Of a stretch of 64,000 bases of DNA, positions 8,790 through 17,879 are shown piece after piece. Below the pieces are notes generated by a model that worked only from the letters and a program-made list of their open reading frames with translations, did no database searches and had not been told where the DNA came from. Each line of letters opens with the position of its first letter. Position 1 is the first letter of the stretch. The translations under genes were made by a program, and so were the position numbers. The stretch is from positions 8,370,001 to 8,434,000 of the forward strand of contig OY969916.1 in NCBI GenBank assembly GCA_963704535.1, written 5' to 3'. The stretch is from G963704535 sp963704535 (GTDB taxonomy: Bacteria > Chloroflexota > Chloroflexia > Chloroflexales > Roseiflexaceae).

Positions 8790-9719
8790 ATGATACAGCC
8801 TGATCAGACCACTCTGCCCGCCGACCTGTGCCTGGTCGACGACATGCATCTCGGTCGCCCACACGTGATCGGCACCTACGTCCTGCTGGGCGACGAGCTG
8901 GCGCTAGTGGACCCCGGCCCGGCCAGCACACTCGCCGGCCTGGAGGCCGGGCTGGCCGCGCAGGGCCTCCAGACCGGCGACCTGCGCGCGCTGCTGCTGA
9001 CCCACATCCACCTCGACCACGCCGGCGCGACCGGCACGCTCGTCGCGCGCCACCCGCACCTGCGCGTCTACGTCCACCAGCGCGGCGCCCCGCACCTGGT
9101 CGCGCCCGAGCGCCTGCTCCAGAGCGCGACGCGGCTGTACGGCGACGAGATGGATCGGCTGTGGGGCGAGTTCCGCGCGGTGCCGGAAGGGAATATCACC
9201 ACGCTCTCCGGCGGCGAGACGCTGCGCCTGGGCGGGCGCGCGCTGCGGGTCTACGACGCGCCCGGCCACGCCTCGCACCACGTGATCTACTTCGAGGAGG
9301 CTAGTGGCGCCGCGTTCGTCGGCGACAACGGCGGGATTCATCTGCCCGGCTGGTCGCTCTCGCGCCCGGCCACGCCCCCGCCCGACATCGACCTGGAGGC
9401 TTGGGGGCGCACCCTCGACCTGCTGCGCCAACTCGACCCGCGCTTCTTGCTGGTAACACACTTCGGGGCGGCTGTGGCGCCCGCCGAGTATATCGAGGAG
9501 TACCGCGCGCGTCTGCTGCACTGGGCTGAGATCGTGCGCGACGGGCTGGCCGGCGGCGAGGACGAGGCAACCCAGATCGCGCGGCTGCGGGCCTACGCCG
9601 AGGCCGAGCTTGGCCCGCAGGCGACCGATGAGGACAAAGCGACCTACCAGCAGGCGGCGCCGCTTGAGCTGTGCTGGCACGGGTTGGCGCGCTACTGGCG
9701 CAAGCGCGGCGTGCCCTAG
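8790..9719 (+). CDS. Metallo-beta-lactamase-fold hydrolase
   Basis: 309 residues from the ATG at 8790, preceded by GAGGAGA. The signature THIHLDHAG places His72, His74, Asp76 and His77 at the metal site; a further His is in GHASHH and the bridging Asp is in VGDNGG. This is the glyoxalase-II-like branch: a thioester or phosphoester hydrolase of unknown substrate. The C-terminal 80 residues are helical and Ala/Glu-rich. It follows the kinase gene by 30 bp. Confidence 0.85.
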   Translation: MIQPDQTTLPADLCLVDDMHLGRPHVIGTYVLLGDELALVDPGPASTLAGLEAGLAAQGLQTGDLRALLLTHIHLDHAGATGTLVARHPHLRVYVHQRGAPHLVAPERLLQSATRLYGDEMDRLWGEFRAVPEGNITTLSGGETLRLGGRALRVYDAPGHASHHVIYFEEASGAAFVGDNGGIHLPGWSLSRPATPPPDIDLEAWGRTLDLLRQLDPRFLLVTHFGAAVAPAEYIEEYRARLLHWAEIVRDGLAGGEDEATQIARLRAYAEAELGPQATDEDKATYQQAAPLELCWHGLARYWRKRGVP

Positions 9720-9728
9720 AGCGACAGT

Positions 9729-9838
9729 AGAGAATCCGCGAAGCCACGCGAAGGAACGCGAAGATATGCACCCTGCATGGTGCGTGTAGAGGCGGAGGAT
9801 AATCCGCCTCTACACGCATCACGTTTCACGTTTCACGG
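9729..9838. repeat. Composite intergenic repeats including a GTAG-footed REP palindrome
   Basis: A GCGAAG phrase (9729-9763), then GTAG inside a perfect 15-bp stem (9782-9796 with 9803-9817; core AGGCGGA/TCCGCCT) with a 6-nt loop, then CACGTTT heptamers (9819-9838). The stem begins GTAG and ends CTAC on the + strand, the foot known from REP elements. Confidence 0.75.
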
Positions 9839-9884
9839 TGGATGGACGCTCTATCTTCCGAGAATCCCTAAATCCGTTGAAGTT

Positions 9885-10616
9885 TCACTGGTACCTGCCT
9901 GCCACCGACTCCGCATACGGCATGCCGCTGGCCAGCGTGACACGGATTAGCTCGGCCGGGTCGAGCGGGACGCGGCGGAACTCCAGGCTCAGGCGCCCGC
10001 CCTCGGTCGACAGGACTGCGTACTCGGCCCACGGGTCGGCGTGAAACCGGGCCTCGGGAAGGTGCCGGTTGTACGCGAAGCCGACGCTGCCGGGGTTGAA
10101 GAAGAAGGTATCGTCGAGGCGGCGGATCTGCTGGAGGTGGGTGTGCCCGCCCGTCAGCACAAACGCCGTGAACGGGCCGAGCAGCCGCTGAAACTCCTCC
10201 TCTGGTGTCTCCGGGAAGATCAGATCGTCGAACGAGTGGGGCGAGCCATGAAAGCAGAGCAGGCGTCGGCCGTCGTCCAGCGCCTGCTCGACGGTTGGCT
10301 GGAACCCGGCGATGAACGCCCGGTCGGCCTCCGAAAGCTGCGCCAGCGACCACTGCCCGATCGCGATCTGCCGCTCCGAGGCCGGACCTTCCGCGCCGGT
10401 CTCCACGCCGGTGAGCAGCCATGCGTCGGCGTTACCCATGACCACCGGGCAACCCAGGTCGCGCAGCCGCGCGACCGTCTCCGCCGGCTGCGGCCCGCCC
10501 TGGATCGCGTCGCCGAGGCAGACGATCCGGTCGGTCGGGTGGGCGCGTAGGTCGGCGAGCACCGCGTCAAGCCCGACGCAGTTGCCATGCATATCCGAGA
10601 TCACTGCAACACGCAT
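9885..10616 (-). CDS. Calcineurin-like metallophosphoesterase (YfcE/MJ0936-like)
   Basis: 243 residues from the ATG at 10616 with GGAGAG upstream. All metal ligands of the family are visible: DMHGN (Asp8, His10), GDAIQGG, GNADAW, CFHGSPHS and GGHTHLQQ. These enzymes hydrolyse phosphodiesters or phosphomonoesters in the cytoplasm; the substrate is not predictable. There is no signal peptide. Confidence 0.87.
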   Translation of the reverse strand: MRVAVISDMHGNCVGLDAVLADLRAHPTDRIVCLGDAIQGGPQPAETVARLRDLGCPVVMGNADAWLLTGVETGAEGPASERQIAIGQWSLAQLSEADRAFIAGFQPTVEQALDDGRRLLCFHGSPHSFDDLIFPETPEEEFQRLLGPFTAFVLTGGHTHLQQIRRLDDTFFFNPGSVGFAYNRHLPEARFHADPWAEYAVLSTEGGRLSLEFRRVPLDPAELIRVTLASGMPYAESVAGRYQ

Positions 10617-10632
10617 AGAACGCTCCTCTCCC

Positions 10633-10772
10633 TGACAAGATGACAAGATGACAAGATGACGAGATGACAAGGTGACGAGATGACAAGGTGAAAGGGTGAA
10701 GAGGTGACGATATCACGTTTCACGTTTCACGTATGCTGCAAATCGTAAATCGTCAATCGTCAATCGTCAATC
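10633..10772. repeat. Octamer and heptamer repeat tract
   Basis: Octamer TGACAAGA/TGACGAGA runs (10633-10690) drift into TGAAAGGG, followed by CACGTTT heptamers (10712-10732) and CGTCAAT heptamers (10746-10771). Three repeat phrases are packed into 140 bp. Confidence 0.8.
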
Positions 10773-10774
10773 CG

Positions 10775-11363
10775 CTAGATGTCCTGGGGGATCGCCGGTG
10801 GTGGAGCGGCGCGGTCGTAGCGTATCTCCGATGTGACGTCCTCAGTCAGCCGCCAAGTGCCGGGGGTGCGTGGCAGACAGATCACTGTGACCCGGCCCTG
10901 GCGCTTGAGCCGTAGTGCCTCGGCGCCGTCGGACATCCAGATGCTGCCGACGTAGGTGCGGCGCAGCGCGACCGGGATGGCGCAGTCGAGCAGCGCACCA
11001 TCGATCTCGCCGGCTGTGGTGCGGTAGGGGCGCAGGTTGAGTACATGCGCGCGAACGATCAGGCCTTTGCGCAGCAGCGCCAAGTCGTCCTTGACGTGTC
11101 GCCAGACCAGGCGCAGCTTCATGATCAGCCGGAATAGGACGATCAGCAGCGCGAGGTACCACAGAAATGCGGGCGCGCGCATCGTGGTCAGCGCGACAAG
11201 CGAGACGACGCCGACGATCAGCAGCGGGTCGAGGAATGTCCTAATCGGCCGCTCGAAGATGTAGTCGCCAATAAGATTTCATGAGAATGTCGATTCCTGG
11301 CACCGGGCGGGGCGGAGTTTGCTCCAGGTAGGTCGTGCTGACCTGATCGGTGACACGGTGCAT
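10775..11363 (-). pseudogene. Small membrane protein gene with a one-base frameshift
   Basis: The gene starts at ATG 11363 with AGGAGA eight bases before it, giving MHRVTDQVSTTYLEQ and onward. Near 11275 the frame must shift: removing one A from an AAA run gives IDILMNLIGDYIFERPIRTF, which runs straight into two hydrophobic segments (SLVALTT..., FLWYLALLIVLFRLIM) and a soluble C-terminal domain. The joined product would be about 195 residues. The shift lies in a short homopolymer, so an assembly error is as likely as a real mutation. The downstream part alone lacks a good start. Confidence 0.7.
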
Positions 11364-11472
11364 AGCTCAGCTCTCCTACGATGCGGCAGTGTGATGGGAT
11401 TGCGCTGACAAAGAGCGACTGCCGGTTCGACATACTACGCATTGTAGGATAATTCGGGTGTGCTGGCAAGCT

Positions 11473-11535
11473 GTCAGTTGTCAGTGGTCAGTTGTCAGTT
11501 GCGCCGCAACTGACAACTGACCACTGACAACTGAC
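11473..11535. repeat. Near-perfect 63-bp palindrome of GTCAGTT heptamers
   Basis: Arms 11473-11503 and 11505-11535 are exact reverse complements over 31 bp with a single-base centre. The arm is built of GTCAGTT/GTCAGTG heptamers. It lies just after the stop of the gene that ends at 11542, so it could end or stabilise that transcript, and as DNA could extrude a cruciform. Confidence 0.92.
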
Positions 11536-11541
11536 CCTATA

Positions 11542-13467
11542 TTACGCGCCGCGCACAATGAGATAGGCCAGCAGGATCAGGAGCTGGAAGAGGACCGGCA
11601 CCAGGCCACCGGCCAGCAATTGCCCGCCCTGCCAGCCATAGAGCGCCTCGCAGAGCCCGGCGGCCAGCAGAAACGACCAGCCGATCGCCGCGATCCACAG
11701 CAGCACCGGAAGGATCGGCACGCCGAGCAGCACCAGAACCAGGGCGCCGGCGAGTGGCAACAGGCGCGGGAGCTGGATTGTGGGGTAGAGGTAGAAGACG
11801 CGGTTGCCCTCTTCGCCGCCGCCGGTCATATCGTCGATCGCGATCGACACCAGCGATACCAGCGGCCATTCGAGTAGGCCTAGCACAAACAGCATGATCA
11901 CCCCGATGATTAGGCTGCTATTGGGCACCACGCCCTGCGCGATCGACCGATCGCTGAAGAGCAGCAGCGCCGGCGGCAGCGCCAGCCAGAACATCGGGCC
12001 AGCGGCGCGCAGCAGTCGTCGGGCGGTGATCTCCTTGGTCGTCTCGTCCTCGCGAGCCTCCTCGACCATCCGGTCGAGCGTTGCGCCGGCGCGGAAGCTC
12101 AGCAGCAGCAGCGGCGAACGGGCGGTGCTCTGGAGGATCGGCGAGTCGGCCAGGGCGCTCTGCGGGGCCTGGTGGCGGGTGACTTCGAGGACCACGCGTT
12201 GGAGCAGCGGCTCGAAGTTGCTCAATGCCGAGGTCACCAGCACGCCCGGCGCGAGCCCACCACTGTAGATCATGCTGCTCAGGCGGAACGGAGTCGGCAG
12301 CCCGCTTCTGGCCTGGATCAGGACGATCTGGCTGTCCTCCGATAGCTCGGTAACTTTGATCGCGGTGATGCGCGACCACGGCACGACGATCCAGCGGTTG
12401 AAGTAGCGCACCGCCAGCCCATCGCCGCGGGCCTCGATCTCGGGCAGCAGGTTGCGCAGCGCGGCCAGCAACCCGATCATGATGATCAGCATCAGGTGCG
12501 CGGCTACCAACAGCCACCAGCTCGCCGGTACCAGAGGCCGCTCGATCCGGTTGAAGAGTGGTAGCGTCTGGAGCGTGGGGAATGTGATGACCAGAAACGT
12601 GAGCCAGTAGATGACATAACGTATCAAGACCAGCACGGCCAGCACCAGGCTGCCCCAGGTAAAGATCGCGCTGATCCGGCCGGGGTAGGTGCCCTGCACG
12701 GTGTTGCCGGCGAAGGTGCCCGCTTCCTGGACCGGGGCGGCCTGCTCGGTCTGGGTGCGCCTGCTGAAGAACGAGGCCGGGCTGAGCATCAGGCGGAACA
12801 GCGGCGACGAGGCGTCCTCCTGAAGCTTGGCCGGCTTGACGTTCTCGAGCACGCGCGCCACGCGGTCAGTTTCGCTGAGCAGGGTTTTGATCAAGCCGTC
12901 GAAGTCGCTGATCGCCGATATCACCAGGAAGGCGCGGCCAAAGCCAAAGCGATAGACCGAGCTATAGAAGCGGTGCCAGCCGGTCAGGTGGCCGCCGCCG
13001 GTCTCGGCCAGCAAGACAAACCGCTCGGCACTGAGGTCCTCAGTGACTTTGATCGCCTTCAGGCTCTCCCACGGGACGGGCAGCCAGCTTCCGGCGAACT
13101 CGACCAGCATACCGCGGGCGCTGGTGCGAATCGTCGGCAGGCCGTTGCGCAGCAGAAGCGCCAGCAAGAGCGCCAGCACCAGCCAGCCGAGGGCCGGGAG
13201 TAGGTCGGGGAGCGAACCCAGCAGCCTGGTTATGGGGACGTTGCGGGCGCGGCTGCCGACCTCCTGGAAGTCGTTGATCGTCAGGACGATCTGGCGCACC
13301 AGCGGGACGCGCGCGAACAGGGCGGTGTCGATGCCGTAGGTTCGCCAGAGCAGTTGGAGCAGGTCGCGGCCGAAGCGGGCGGCGGCGAGCCCCACGATCA
13401 AGGTGCCGATCAGCTCGATCGGCCAGGTGATCCAGCGCGGGTAGCGATGTACTTGTTCGGTGACCAT
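11542..13467 (-). CDS. Polytopic membrane protein with two tandem PH-like regions
   Basis: 641 residues from the ATG at 13467 with TGGGAGGA upstream. Hydrophobic segments lie near residues 15-45, 100-120, 300-325 and 345-365, and at least five in the last 170 residues. Two soluble regions look alike: one holds GMLVEFAGSWLPVPWESLKA then VISAISDFDGLIKTLL, the other GLAVRYFNRWIVVPWSRITA then VTSALSNFEPLLQRVV. Each has the strand-rich look of bacterial PH domains following a transmembrane pair. This indicates internal duplication. Function is unknown. It starts one base after the xseB stop, so it is probably translated from the same message. Confidence 0.75.
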   Translation of the reverse strand: MVTEQVHRYPRWITWPIELIGTLIVGLAAARFGRDLLQLLWRTYGIDTALFARVPLVRQIVLTINDFQEVGSRARNVPITRLLGSLPDLLPALGWLVLALLLALLLRNGLPTIRTSARGMLVEFAGSWLPVPWESLKAIKVTEDLSAERFVLLAETGGGHLTGWHRFYSSVYRFGFGRAFLVISAISDFDGLIKTLLSETDRVARVLENVKPAKLQEDASSPLFRLMLSPASFFSRRTQTEQAAPVQEAGTFAGNTVQGTYPGRISAIFTWGSLVLAVLVLIRYVIYWLTFLVITFPTLQTLPLFNRIERPLVPASWWLLVAAHLMLIIMIGLLAALRNLLPEIEARGDGLAVRYFNRWIVVPWSRITAIKVTELSEDSQIVLIQARSGLPTPFRLSSMIYSGGLAPGVLVTSALSNFEPLLQRVVLEVTRHQAPQSALADSPILQSTARSPLLLLSFRAGATLDRMVEEAREDETTKEITARRLLRAAGPMFWLALPPALLLFSDRSIAQGVVPNSSLIIGVIMLFVLGLLEWPLVSLVSIAIDDMTGGGEEGNRVFYLYPTIQLPRLLPLAGALVLVLLGVPILPVLLWIAAIGWSFLLAAGLCEALYGWQGGQLLAGGLVPVLFQLLILLAYLIVRGA

Positions 13468-13468
13468 A

Positions 13469-13693
13469 CTATTCCTCCCACGGACCTGGGCGAGACCCGC
13501 CGGACTGAAGCTCGCGAACGCGCAACTCGGCCGTGTCGAGCAGGCGCTGGCAGGCTGCCGCGACCTGCATGCCCTCTTCATAGAGCGCCAGCGCGCGCTC
13601 CAGGGGCAGCTCGCCGGCTTCAAGCTGCGCGACGATCTCCTGCATACGGGTGTAAAGTGCTTCGTAGGTCGGTCCGTCGATGGGTGTGCTCAT
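13469..13693 (-). CDS. xseB: Exodeoxyribonuclease VII small subunit
   Basis: 74 residues. XseB subunits bind the long helical part of XseA to form exonuclease VII, which degrades single-stranded DNA. The family pattern is clear: TYEALYTRMQEIVAQLEAGE, LPLERALALYEEGM and the LLDTAELRV segment. Length is typical. It lies downstream of xseA on the same strand, separated by about 140 bp that carry CGTGAAA repeats. Confidence 0.93.
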   Translation of the reverse strand: MSTPIDGPTYEALYTRMQEIVAQLEAGELPLERALALYEEGMQVAAACQRLLDTAELRVRELQSGGSRPGPWEE

Positions 13694-13748
13694 GGCTCAA
13701 CTTTCCAGTTTTTAAGGGAGTCTGAACTTCTTCTTCATCCCAAAGCGC

Positions 13749-13808
13749 GCGTGAAACGTGAAACGTAAAACGTGAAAGGCCCTCACGCATCACGTTTCAC
13801 GTTTTACG
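13749..13808. repeat. CGTGAAA heptamer hairpin between xseA and xseB
   Basis: CGTGAAA/CGTAAAA runs (13750-13778) pair with CACGTTT/TTTACG runs (13789-13808). It separates xseA from xseB, genes that are normally tightly coupled. Confidence 0.85.
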
Positions 13809-13835
13809 CCGGGACGCTTTACAGGTTCCGATTCC

Positions 13836-15020
13836 CTAAATGCGTTCGGCGTCGAAGTCGCCGTCGCGAACCGTCACCACCAGCCGCTCGCCTGCCTGGG
13901 CTTGGGTTGGGTCGACGATGACCTGGCCATCGGCGGCGCGGCGAACGACCGCGTAGCCGCGGGCAAGCGTGGCGAGCGGGTTGAGCGCGGCGATCTGGAG
14001 GCGCGTGCCGCCGAGCATGGCGCGGCGCAGGGCGACGCTGTGGGTGAGCTGGGCGGTGGCCCGGCGCAGCAGCTCGTCGAGCGCCTGGCGGTCGCGGCTG
14101 ATCCGCGCCATGGGCGACTGCTGGGCCAGGCGGCGCTGCTGATCCTGGAGGCCGGCGCGGGCCTGGTCGAGCCGGCGCTGCATGGCCAGCGCGAGCTGGC
14201 TGTGCAGCATGTCGATCGCGCCGGCTAGTTCGGCGATGTCGGGCGCGACCAACTCGGCGGCGGCCGAGGGCGTGGGCGCGCGCAAGTCAGCCACGTAGTC
14301 GATGATCGTCGTATCGGTCTCGTGGCCGACGCCGCTGACCAACGGGACCGGGCTGGCGAAGGCGGCCCGCGCGACAATCTCCTCGTTGAAGGTCCACAGG
14401 TCCTCGATCGAGCCGCCGCCGCGGGCGACGATGATCACGTCCACGGCCTGCTCGTACAGCGCGTAGAGCGCCTCGACGACGGTCTCGGCGGCGCGCTCGC
14501 CCTGGACTTGGCAGGGCGACAGGAGCACCTCGGCGAGCGGGTAGCGGCGGCGTAGGATGTTGAGGATGTCCTGGAGGGCCGCGCCCTTGGGCGAGGTGAC
14601 GATGCCGATGCGCGCCGGCAGCGGCGGAAGCGGGCGTTTGCGCGAAAGGTCGAACAGGCCCTCGGCGTCGAGGCGGGCCTTGAGCTCCTCGAAGCGCGCG
14701 TGCAGGATGCCGACGCCGGCGGGGCGGATCATGTCGACGTAGAGCTGGATCTGCCCACCGGCCTCGTAGAACGCCACCCGGCCATGGGCCAGCACCGCAT
14801 CCCCGTTGGCGGGCAGGGCATGCAGGCGCGCGACGTTAGAGCGCCAACAGGCTGCTTTGATCTGTCCTTCGCCCTCTTTGAGTGTAAAGTAGCAGTGCCC
14901 GGAGGAGGCGCGCACGAAGTTGGAGACCTCGCCCTCGACCCACAGGTCCTGCACGATCGGGTCGGCGTCGAGCAGTTCGCGGAGGTAGATGTTAAGCTGT
15001 GAGACGGTTAGGATTTGCAT
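13836..15020 (-). CDS. xseA: Exodeoxyribonuclease VII large subunit
   Basis: 394 residues, slightly short for the family. The N-terminal OB fold is seen in LWVEGEVSNFVRASSGHCYFTLK (about residues 25-47), followed by the catalytic region with GIVTSPKGAALQDI, RGGGSIEDLWTFNEE and SGVGHETDTTIIDYVADLRAPTPSAAAE. The C-terminal helical part that binds XseB is present but short, ending in an EGDF-like tail. Together with xseB it forms a nuclease used in repair and processing of single-stranded DNA. Confidence 0.95.
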   Translation of the reverse strand: MQILTVSQLNIYLRELLDADPIVQDLWVEGEVSNFVRASSGHCYFTLKEGEGQIKAACWRSNVARLHALPANGDAVLAHGRVAFYEAGGQIQLYVDMIRPAGVGILHARFEELKARLDAEGLFDLSRKRPLPPLPARIGIVTSPKGAALQDILNILRRRYPLAEVLLSPCQVQGERAAETVVEALYALYEQAVDVIIVARGGGSIEDLWTFNEEIVARAAFASPVPLVSGVGHETDTTIIDYVADLRAPTPSAAAELVAPDIAELAGAIDMLHSQLALAMQRRLDQARAGLQDQQRRLAQQSPMARISRDRQALDELLRRATAQLTHSVALRRAMLGGTRLQIAALNPLATLARGYAVVRRAADGQVIVDPTQAQAGERLVVTVRDGDFDAERI

Positions 15021-15023
15021 GAT

Positions 15024-15106
15024 TGAGAGTTATGAGTTGAGAGTTGAGAGTTATGAGTTATGGTACTTCTTAACTCATAACTCATAACTCATAACTCTCA
15101 ACTTCT
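15024..15106. repeat. GAGTTAT/GAGTTGA heptamer hairpin
   Basis: About five heptamers (15026-15059) are followed by the inverted series AACTCAT (15070-15101). It fills the whole gap between accB and xseA and overlaps the accB stop codon. Confidence 0.88.
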
Positions 15107-15665
15107 AGAGTGGTTCGATGATCATCAGGGGCTGGCCGTACTCGACCGGCTGGCCGTTCTTGACCAGGATGCGTGCGACGCGGCCCGCGATCTCGCTTTC
15201 GATCTCGTTCATCATTTTCATCGCCTCGACGATGCCGACGCGGTCGCCGGGATGAATGGTGTCACCCTCCTGCACGTAGGGGGTGTCCTTGGGGGAGGGC
15301 GCGGAGTAGTAGGTCCCGACCATGGGCGCGGTGATCGGCGTGCCGGCCGGCAGGGGCTCGGCCGGCGCGGGGGCCGCAGCCAGCTGTGGCGCGCCGATGC
15401 CGACCGCCGGCTGGTGGAACGGGGCCACCGGGGGCAGCGGCGAGTGGAGCGCCGGCTGGAGCGCTGCGGCGATCGACGGTGTCACCACGAACGGTGGGTT
15501 CTGCTGCGGCATGCCGCGCTTGATGTGCAGCTTTGAGTCGCCACGCTCAATCTGTATCTCGGTGATGTCGGTATCGCTGATCAGGCGCAGGAGTTCGCGC
15601 ACTGCGTTGAGCCCGAAATCGTCGTCGGCCGGCTGCCCTTTCTGATCGCCCGCCCCCTCGGTCAT
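15105..15665 (-). CDS. accB: Biotin carboxyl carrier protein of acetyl-CoA carboxylase
   Basis: 186 residues. The N-terminal part (DFGLNAVRELLRLISDTDITEIQIERGDSKLHIKR is spread over about residues 16-51) fits AccB. A Pro/Ala-rich linker follows, then a biotinyl domain with PMVGTYYSAPSPKDTPYV and EAMKMMNEIESE; Lys150 is the biotin site. It carries the carboxyl group between biotin carboxylase and carboxyltransferase in fatty acid synthesis. No accC, accA or accD is seen in the window, so the complex is encoded at scattered loci. Confidence 0.95.
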   Translation of the reverse strand: MTEGAGDQKGQPADDDFGLNAVRELLRLISDTDITEIQIERGDSKLHIKRGMPQQNPPFVVTPSIAAALQPALHSPLPPVAPFHQPAVGIGAPQLAAAPAPAEPLPAGTPITAPMVGTYYSAPSPKDTPYVQEGDTIHPGDRVGIVEAMKMMNEIESEIAGRVARILVKNGQPVEYGQPLMIIEPL

Positions 15666-15683
15666 AGATGTTGCTCTCCCTTA

Positions 15684-15726
15684 TGATGCGTGTTGCGTGT
15701 TGCATGTTGCGTGTTGCGTGTTGCAC
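15684..15726. repeat. GTTGCGT heptamer run
   Basis: Six copies of GTTGCGT or GTTGCAT immediately upstream of the accB start, in its leader region. Related runs are at 23719-23765 and 43197-43262. Confidence 0.85.
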
Positions 15727-15758
15727 CAGAGGCGCATTATAACATAGGTGTCGCCGTG

Positions 15759-17141
15759 CTATGGGCAATGCTGCTCCATAAAAGCGCGTAGCCGTCGCAC
15801 CATCTCGCGAAAGGCGGCCGGTTCGGTAGCGCAGGAGACGCGCATCCAAACCCGGCCGGCCGGCTGCTTGGCCCGCGCTAGCTCCTGATCGGCGACGAAG
15901 CACTCAAGTGGGTAGCAGGCGACCCGCACGCCATCGAAGATGCGGCGCGCAAACGCATCGGGCTCGATCGAGGGGCTGGGCGCCCGCAGGCAGATCAGGT
16001 AGTTGAAGCCGGCCTCCAGGGGCGTTTCGCCGCACATCCACGGGTGCAGCTCCTGCCTGACCACGCACCTATTCTCGTGGATGATTCGGTACATGTCCCG
16101 TATCTCCGCAAGGTACAGCGCAGCCGCCTGCTGGTCGATCGATGTCAGCAGCGCGTGTGCCGTGGGATTCAGCTCGTGGAGGCGCCGCTCCATGGCCTGG
16201 GAGATCAGGGCGCCGGTCTCCGTTCGCTGGGCATCGGCGGAGTACGCGAGATCGCGGGCGATGCCGTGGACCGCCACCAGCGCCGGGCAGCCGCCATAGC
16301 GACGGCTCAGCGCAAAATCCATAAGATTCTGCTCCCCCAGCACATAGCCGAAGCGCATGCCGCTGAGCGCGCGGCGCTTGGAAAGACTATCGACGACATA
16401 GGTCCGGTCCCAGTAGGCATATTCGTCGAGGACCTGGCCGTAGTTCAGGCAGGTGATCGCCTCGCAGACCTGGAAGTCGGTGCTTATTTTATCGAGGATC
16501 AGGTAGGCGCCATGGGCTTTCAGCGTGCGTACGATGGCGGCAAATTCCTCCAGGGTGTGTTGCTCGCCGGAGGGGTTGTTGGGCTCGGTGAGGAAGACCG
16601 CCTCGGCATCGGTTTCCCGCAGCGCGGCCGCGATCTCCTGCGGGGTGGCGTGAAAGCGCTGCTCCTGCTGCGAGAGCACCTCCTGGAATACCAGCCCAGC
16701 CGAGGTGATGGTCTGATGCACAACCGCGTACTGTGGGCCGACCACCAGCACGCGCCGCACCGCGCCGTGCGCCCGCAGGTACTCAAAGATAATCCGCAGG
16801 CCGTCGCCCGCTCCAAATGTGATCATGGCCTCGACGGCCGGCCACGAGCCGCCTTTCATGCTTTCCTCGTACAGCAGCACCGCATTGCGTAGAATACTTT
16901 CGCCCAGCGCGCCACAGTAGCTATTCAGAAACTGCCACTGATCGGCATCGTTGCGGAGCGATTCCAATATCACAGAGGGCGGACGCAGCGAATTGACCCC
17001 CGATGAGAGCATATGCACTGTTTCACCGCGAGAAGAGGAATAATCGGTAATTTTGAAGTAGCTCTCGATTTCATGCATTGGTGCCTTTTCCAAGTCGAGC
17101 GTGACGATCTCTTTGCCGACCAAACCCGCAGAGATGCTCAT
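15759..17141 (-). CDS. PLP-dependent aminotransferase class I/II-like
   Basis: 460 residues from the ATG at 17141 (MSISAGLVGKEI), with CAGGAGGGA upstream. Fold-type-I landmarks are visible: FGAGDGLRIIFEYL for the cofactor phosphate region, TEPNNPSGEQH for the conserved Asn, LILDKIS for the Asp that binds the pyridine ring, and SLSKRRALSGMRFGYVLG, where the Lys forms the internal aldimine. Substrate class is not clear; the N-terminus before the domain (SSGVNSLRPPSVILES) resembles longer aspartate-aminotransferase-like proteins of secondary metabolism. It stands alone, facing away from a repeat-free AT-rich region. Confidence 0.82.
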   Translation of the reverse strand: MSISAGLVGKEIVTLDLEKAPMHEIESYFKITDYSSSRGETVHMLSSGVNSLRPPSVILESLRNDADQWQFLNSYCGALGESILRNAVLLYEESMKGGSWPAVEAMITFGAGDGLRIIFEYLRAHGAVRRVLVVGPQYAVVHQTITSAGLVFQEVLSQQEQRFHATPQEIAAALRETDAEAVFLTEPNNPSGEQHTLEEFAAIVRTLKAHGAYLILDKISTDFQVCEAITCLNYGQVLDEYAYWDRTYVVDSLSKRRALSGMRFGYVLGEQNLMDFALSRRYGGCPALVAVHGIARDLAYSADAQRTETGALISQAMERRLHELNPTAHALLTSIDQQAAALYLAEIRDMYRIIHENRCVVRQELHPWMCGETPLEAGFNYLICLRAPSPSIEPDAFARRIFDGVRVACYPLECFVADQELARAKQPAGRVWMRVSCATEPAAFREMVRRLRAFMEQHCP

Positions 17142-17680
17142 GTTCCCTCCTGTTAGGCTTCTGCGCGCGAATGTGATGTGAGCGAAGTACTGAAAAGGTT
17201 TCAAGAAATCTAGCGAAGTCTAGCATTTTATAGCCTTTTATGACATCTTTTTCCAACGAACGTAGCGTTCTCTTACATTCCAGCCAACACCGAATGGCCC
17301 ATTGAAGGGGCCTCGCACTTTAACAACCTTCACGTTTGGTATTCAGAACCTCTGGCATATCGCCCCTGTTGTCGGCGTGCCAGAGGTGGCCGGAGAAGGT
17401 CAGATGTTGGGGGGATGCCTGCAAGCAGGTCATTGCGGAGAACTTGTATTGTCGAGAATAATCACATATATACTTGCCAAGATTCAACAATGAAAAGTCT
17501 GCGTCTCCATCAGGAGAGCGGGTGCAGATGCGGCGGCTCTGAGGCGTCACGGACGGCTAATAGCGGGACCTGATAGGGCTATTATAGCATGAAGATCAAA
17601 GGGAGGGGTGCGATAGTGAGGCAGCCACGAGTACGGCTACAATAAGTATAGTGTTAGTGGTTCTAATGAGCTAAAAGCCG
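17142..17680. other. AT-richer intergenic region without a recognisable gene
   Basis: About 540 bp, lower in GC than its surroundings. It carries the likely promoter of the aminotransferase (AT-rich at 17180-17270, minus strand). I see no RNA gene, heptamer repeat or REP in it. Short open frames lack codon patterns typical of the neighbours. Confidence 0.5.
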
Positions 17681-17815
17681 TCACGATGCAATTATCCATC
17701 CAAATGCAAACCAGGCGATGAAAAGTACGACCAGGAGTATTATAGAAATCCACCCAGCAAGGCCATCGTCCAGATAACGGAAGGCTAAACCTGAAGACCA
17801 TATCCAGAGAAACAT
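17681..17815 (-). CDS. Possible 44-residue hydrophobic membrane peptide
   Basis: ATG 17815 to TGA 17681. The product begins MFLWIWSSGLAFRYLDD and ends with a strongly hydrophobic segment WISIILLVVLFIAWFAFGWI, long enough to cross a membrane. No clear ribosome site. It could be a small membrane protein, a type I toxin-like peptide, or the remains of a larger membrane protein. It sits next to a toxin locus. Confidence 0.3.
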   Translation of the reverse strand: MFLWIWSSGLAFRYLDDGLAGWISIILLVVLFIAWFAFGWIIAS

Positions 17816-17879
17816 ATAGCAAACCTATTTGAGTTGTAAAAGTGAGTGGGCTTTTCTATGGGGGCTTCCCCCGCACCCC

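Noticed and set aside
17142..17680. Riboswitch or tRNA in the AT-rich gap
   Set aside because: I looked for cloverleaf ends and known aptamer cores and saw none convincing.
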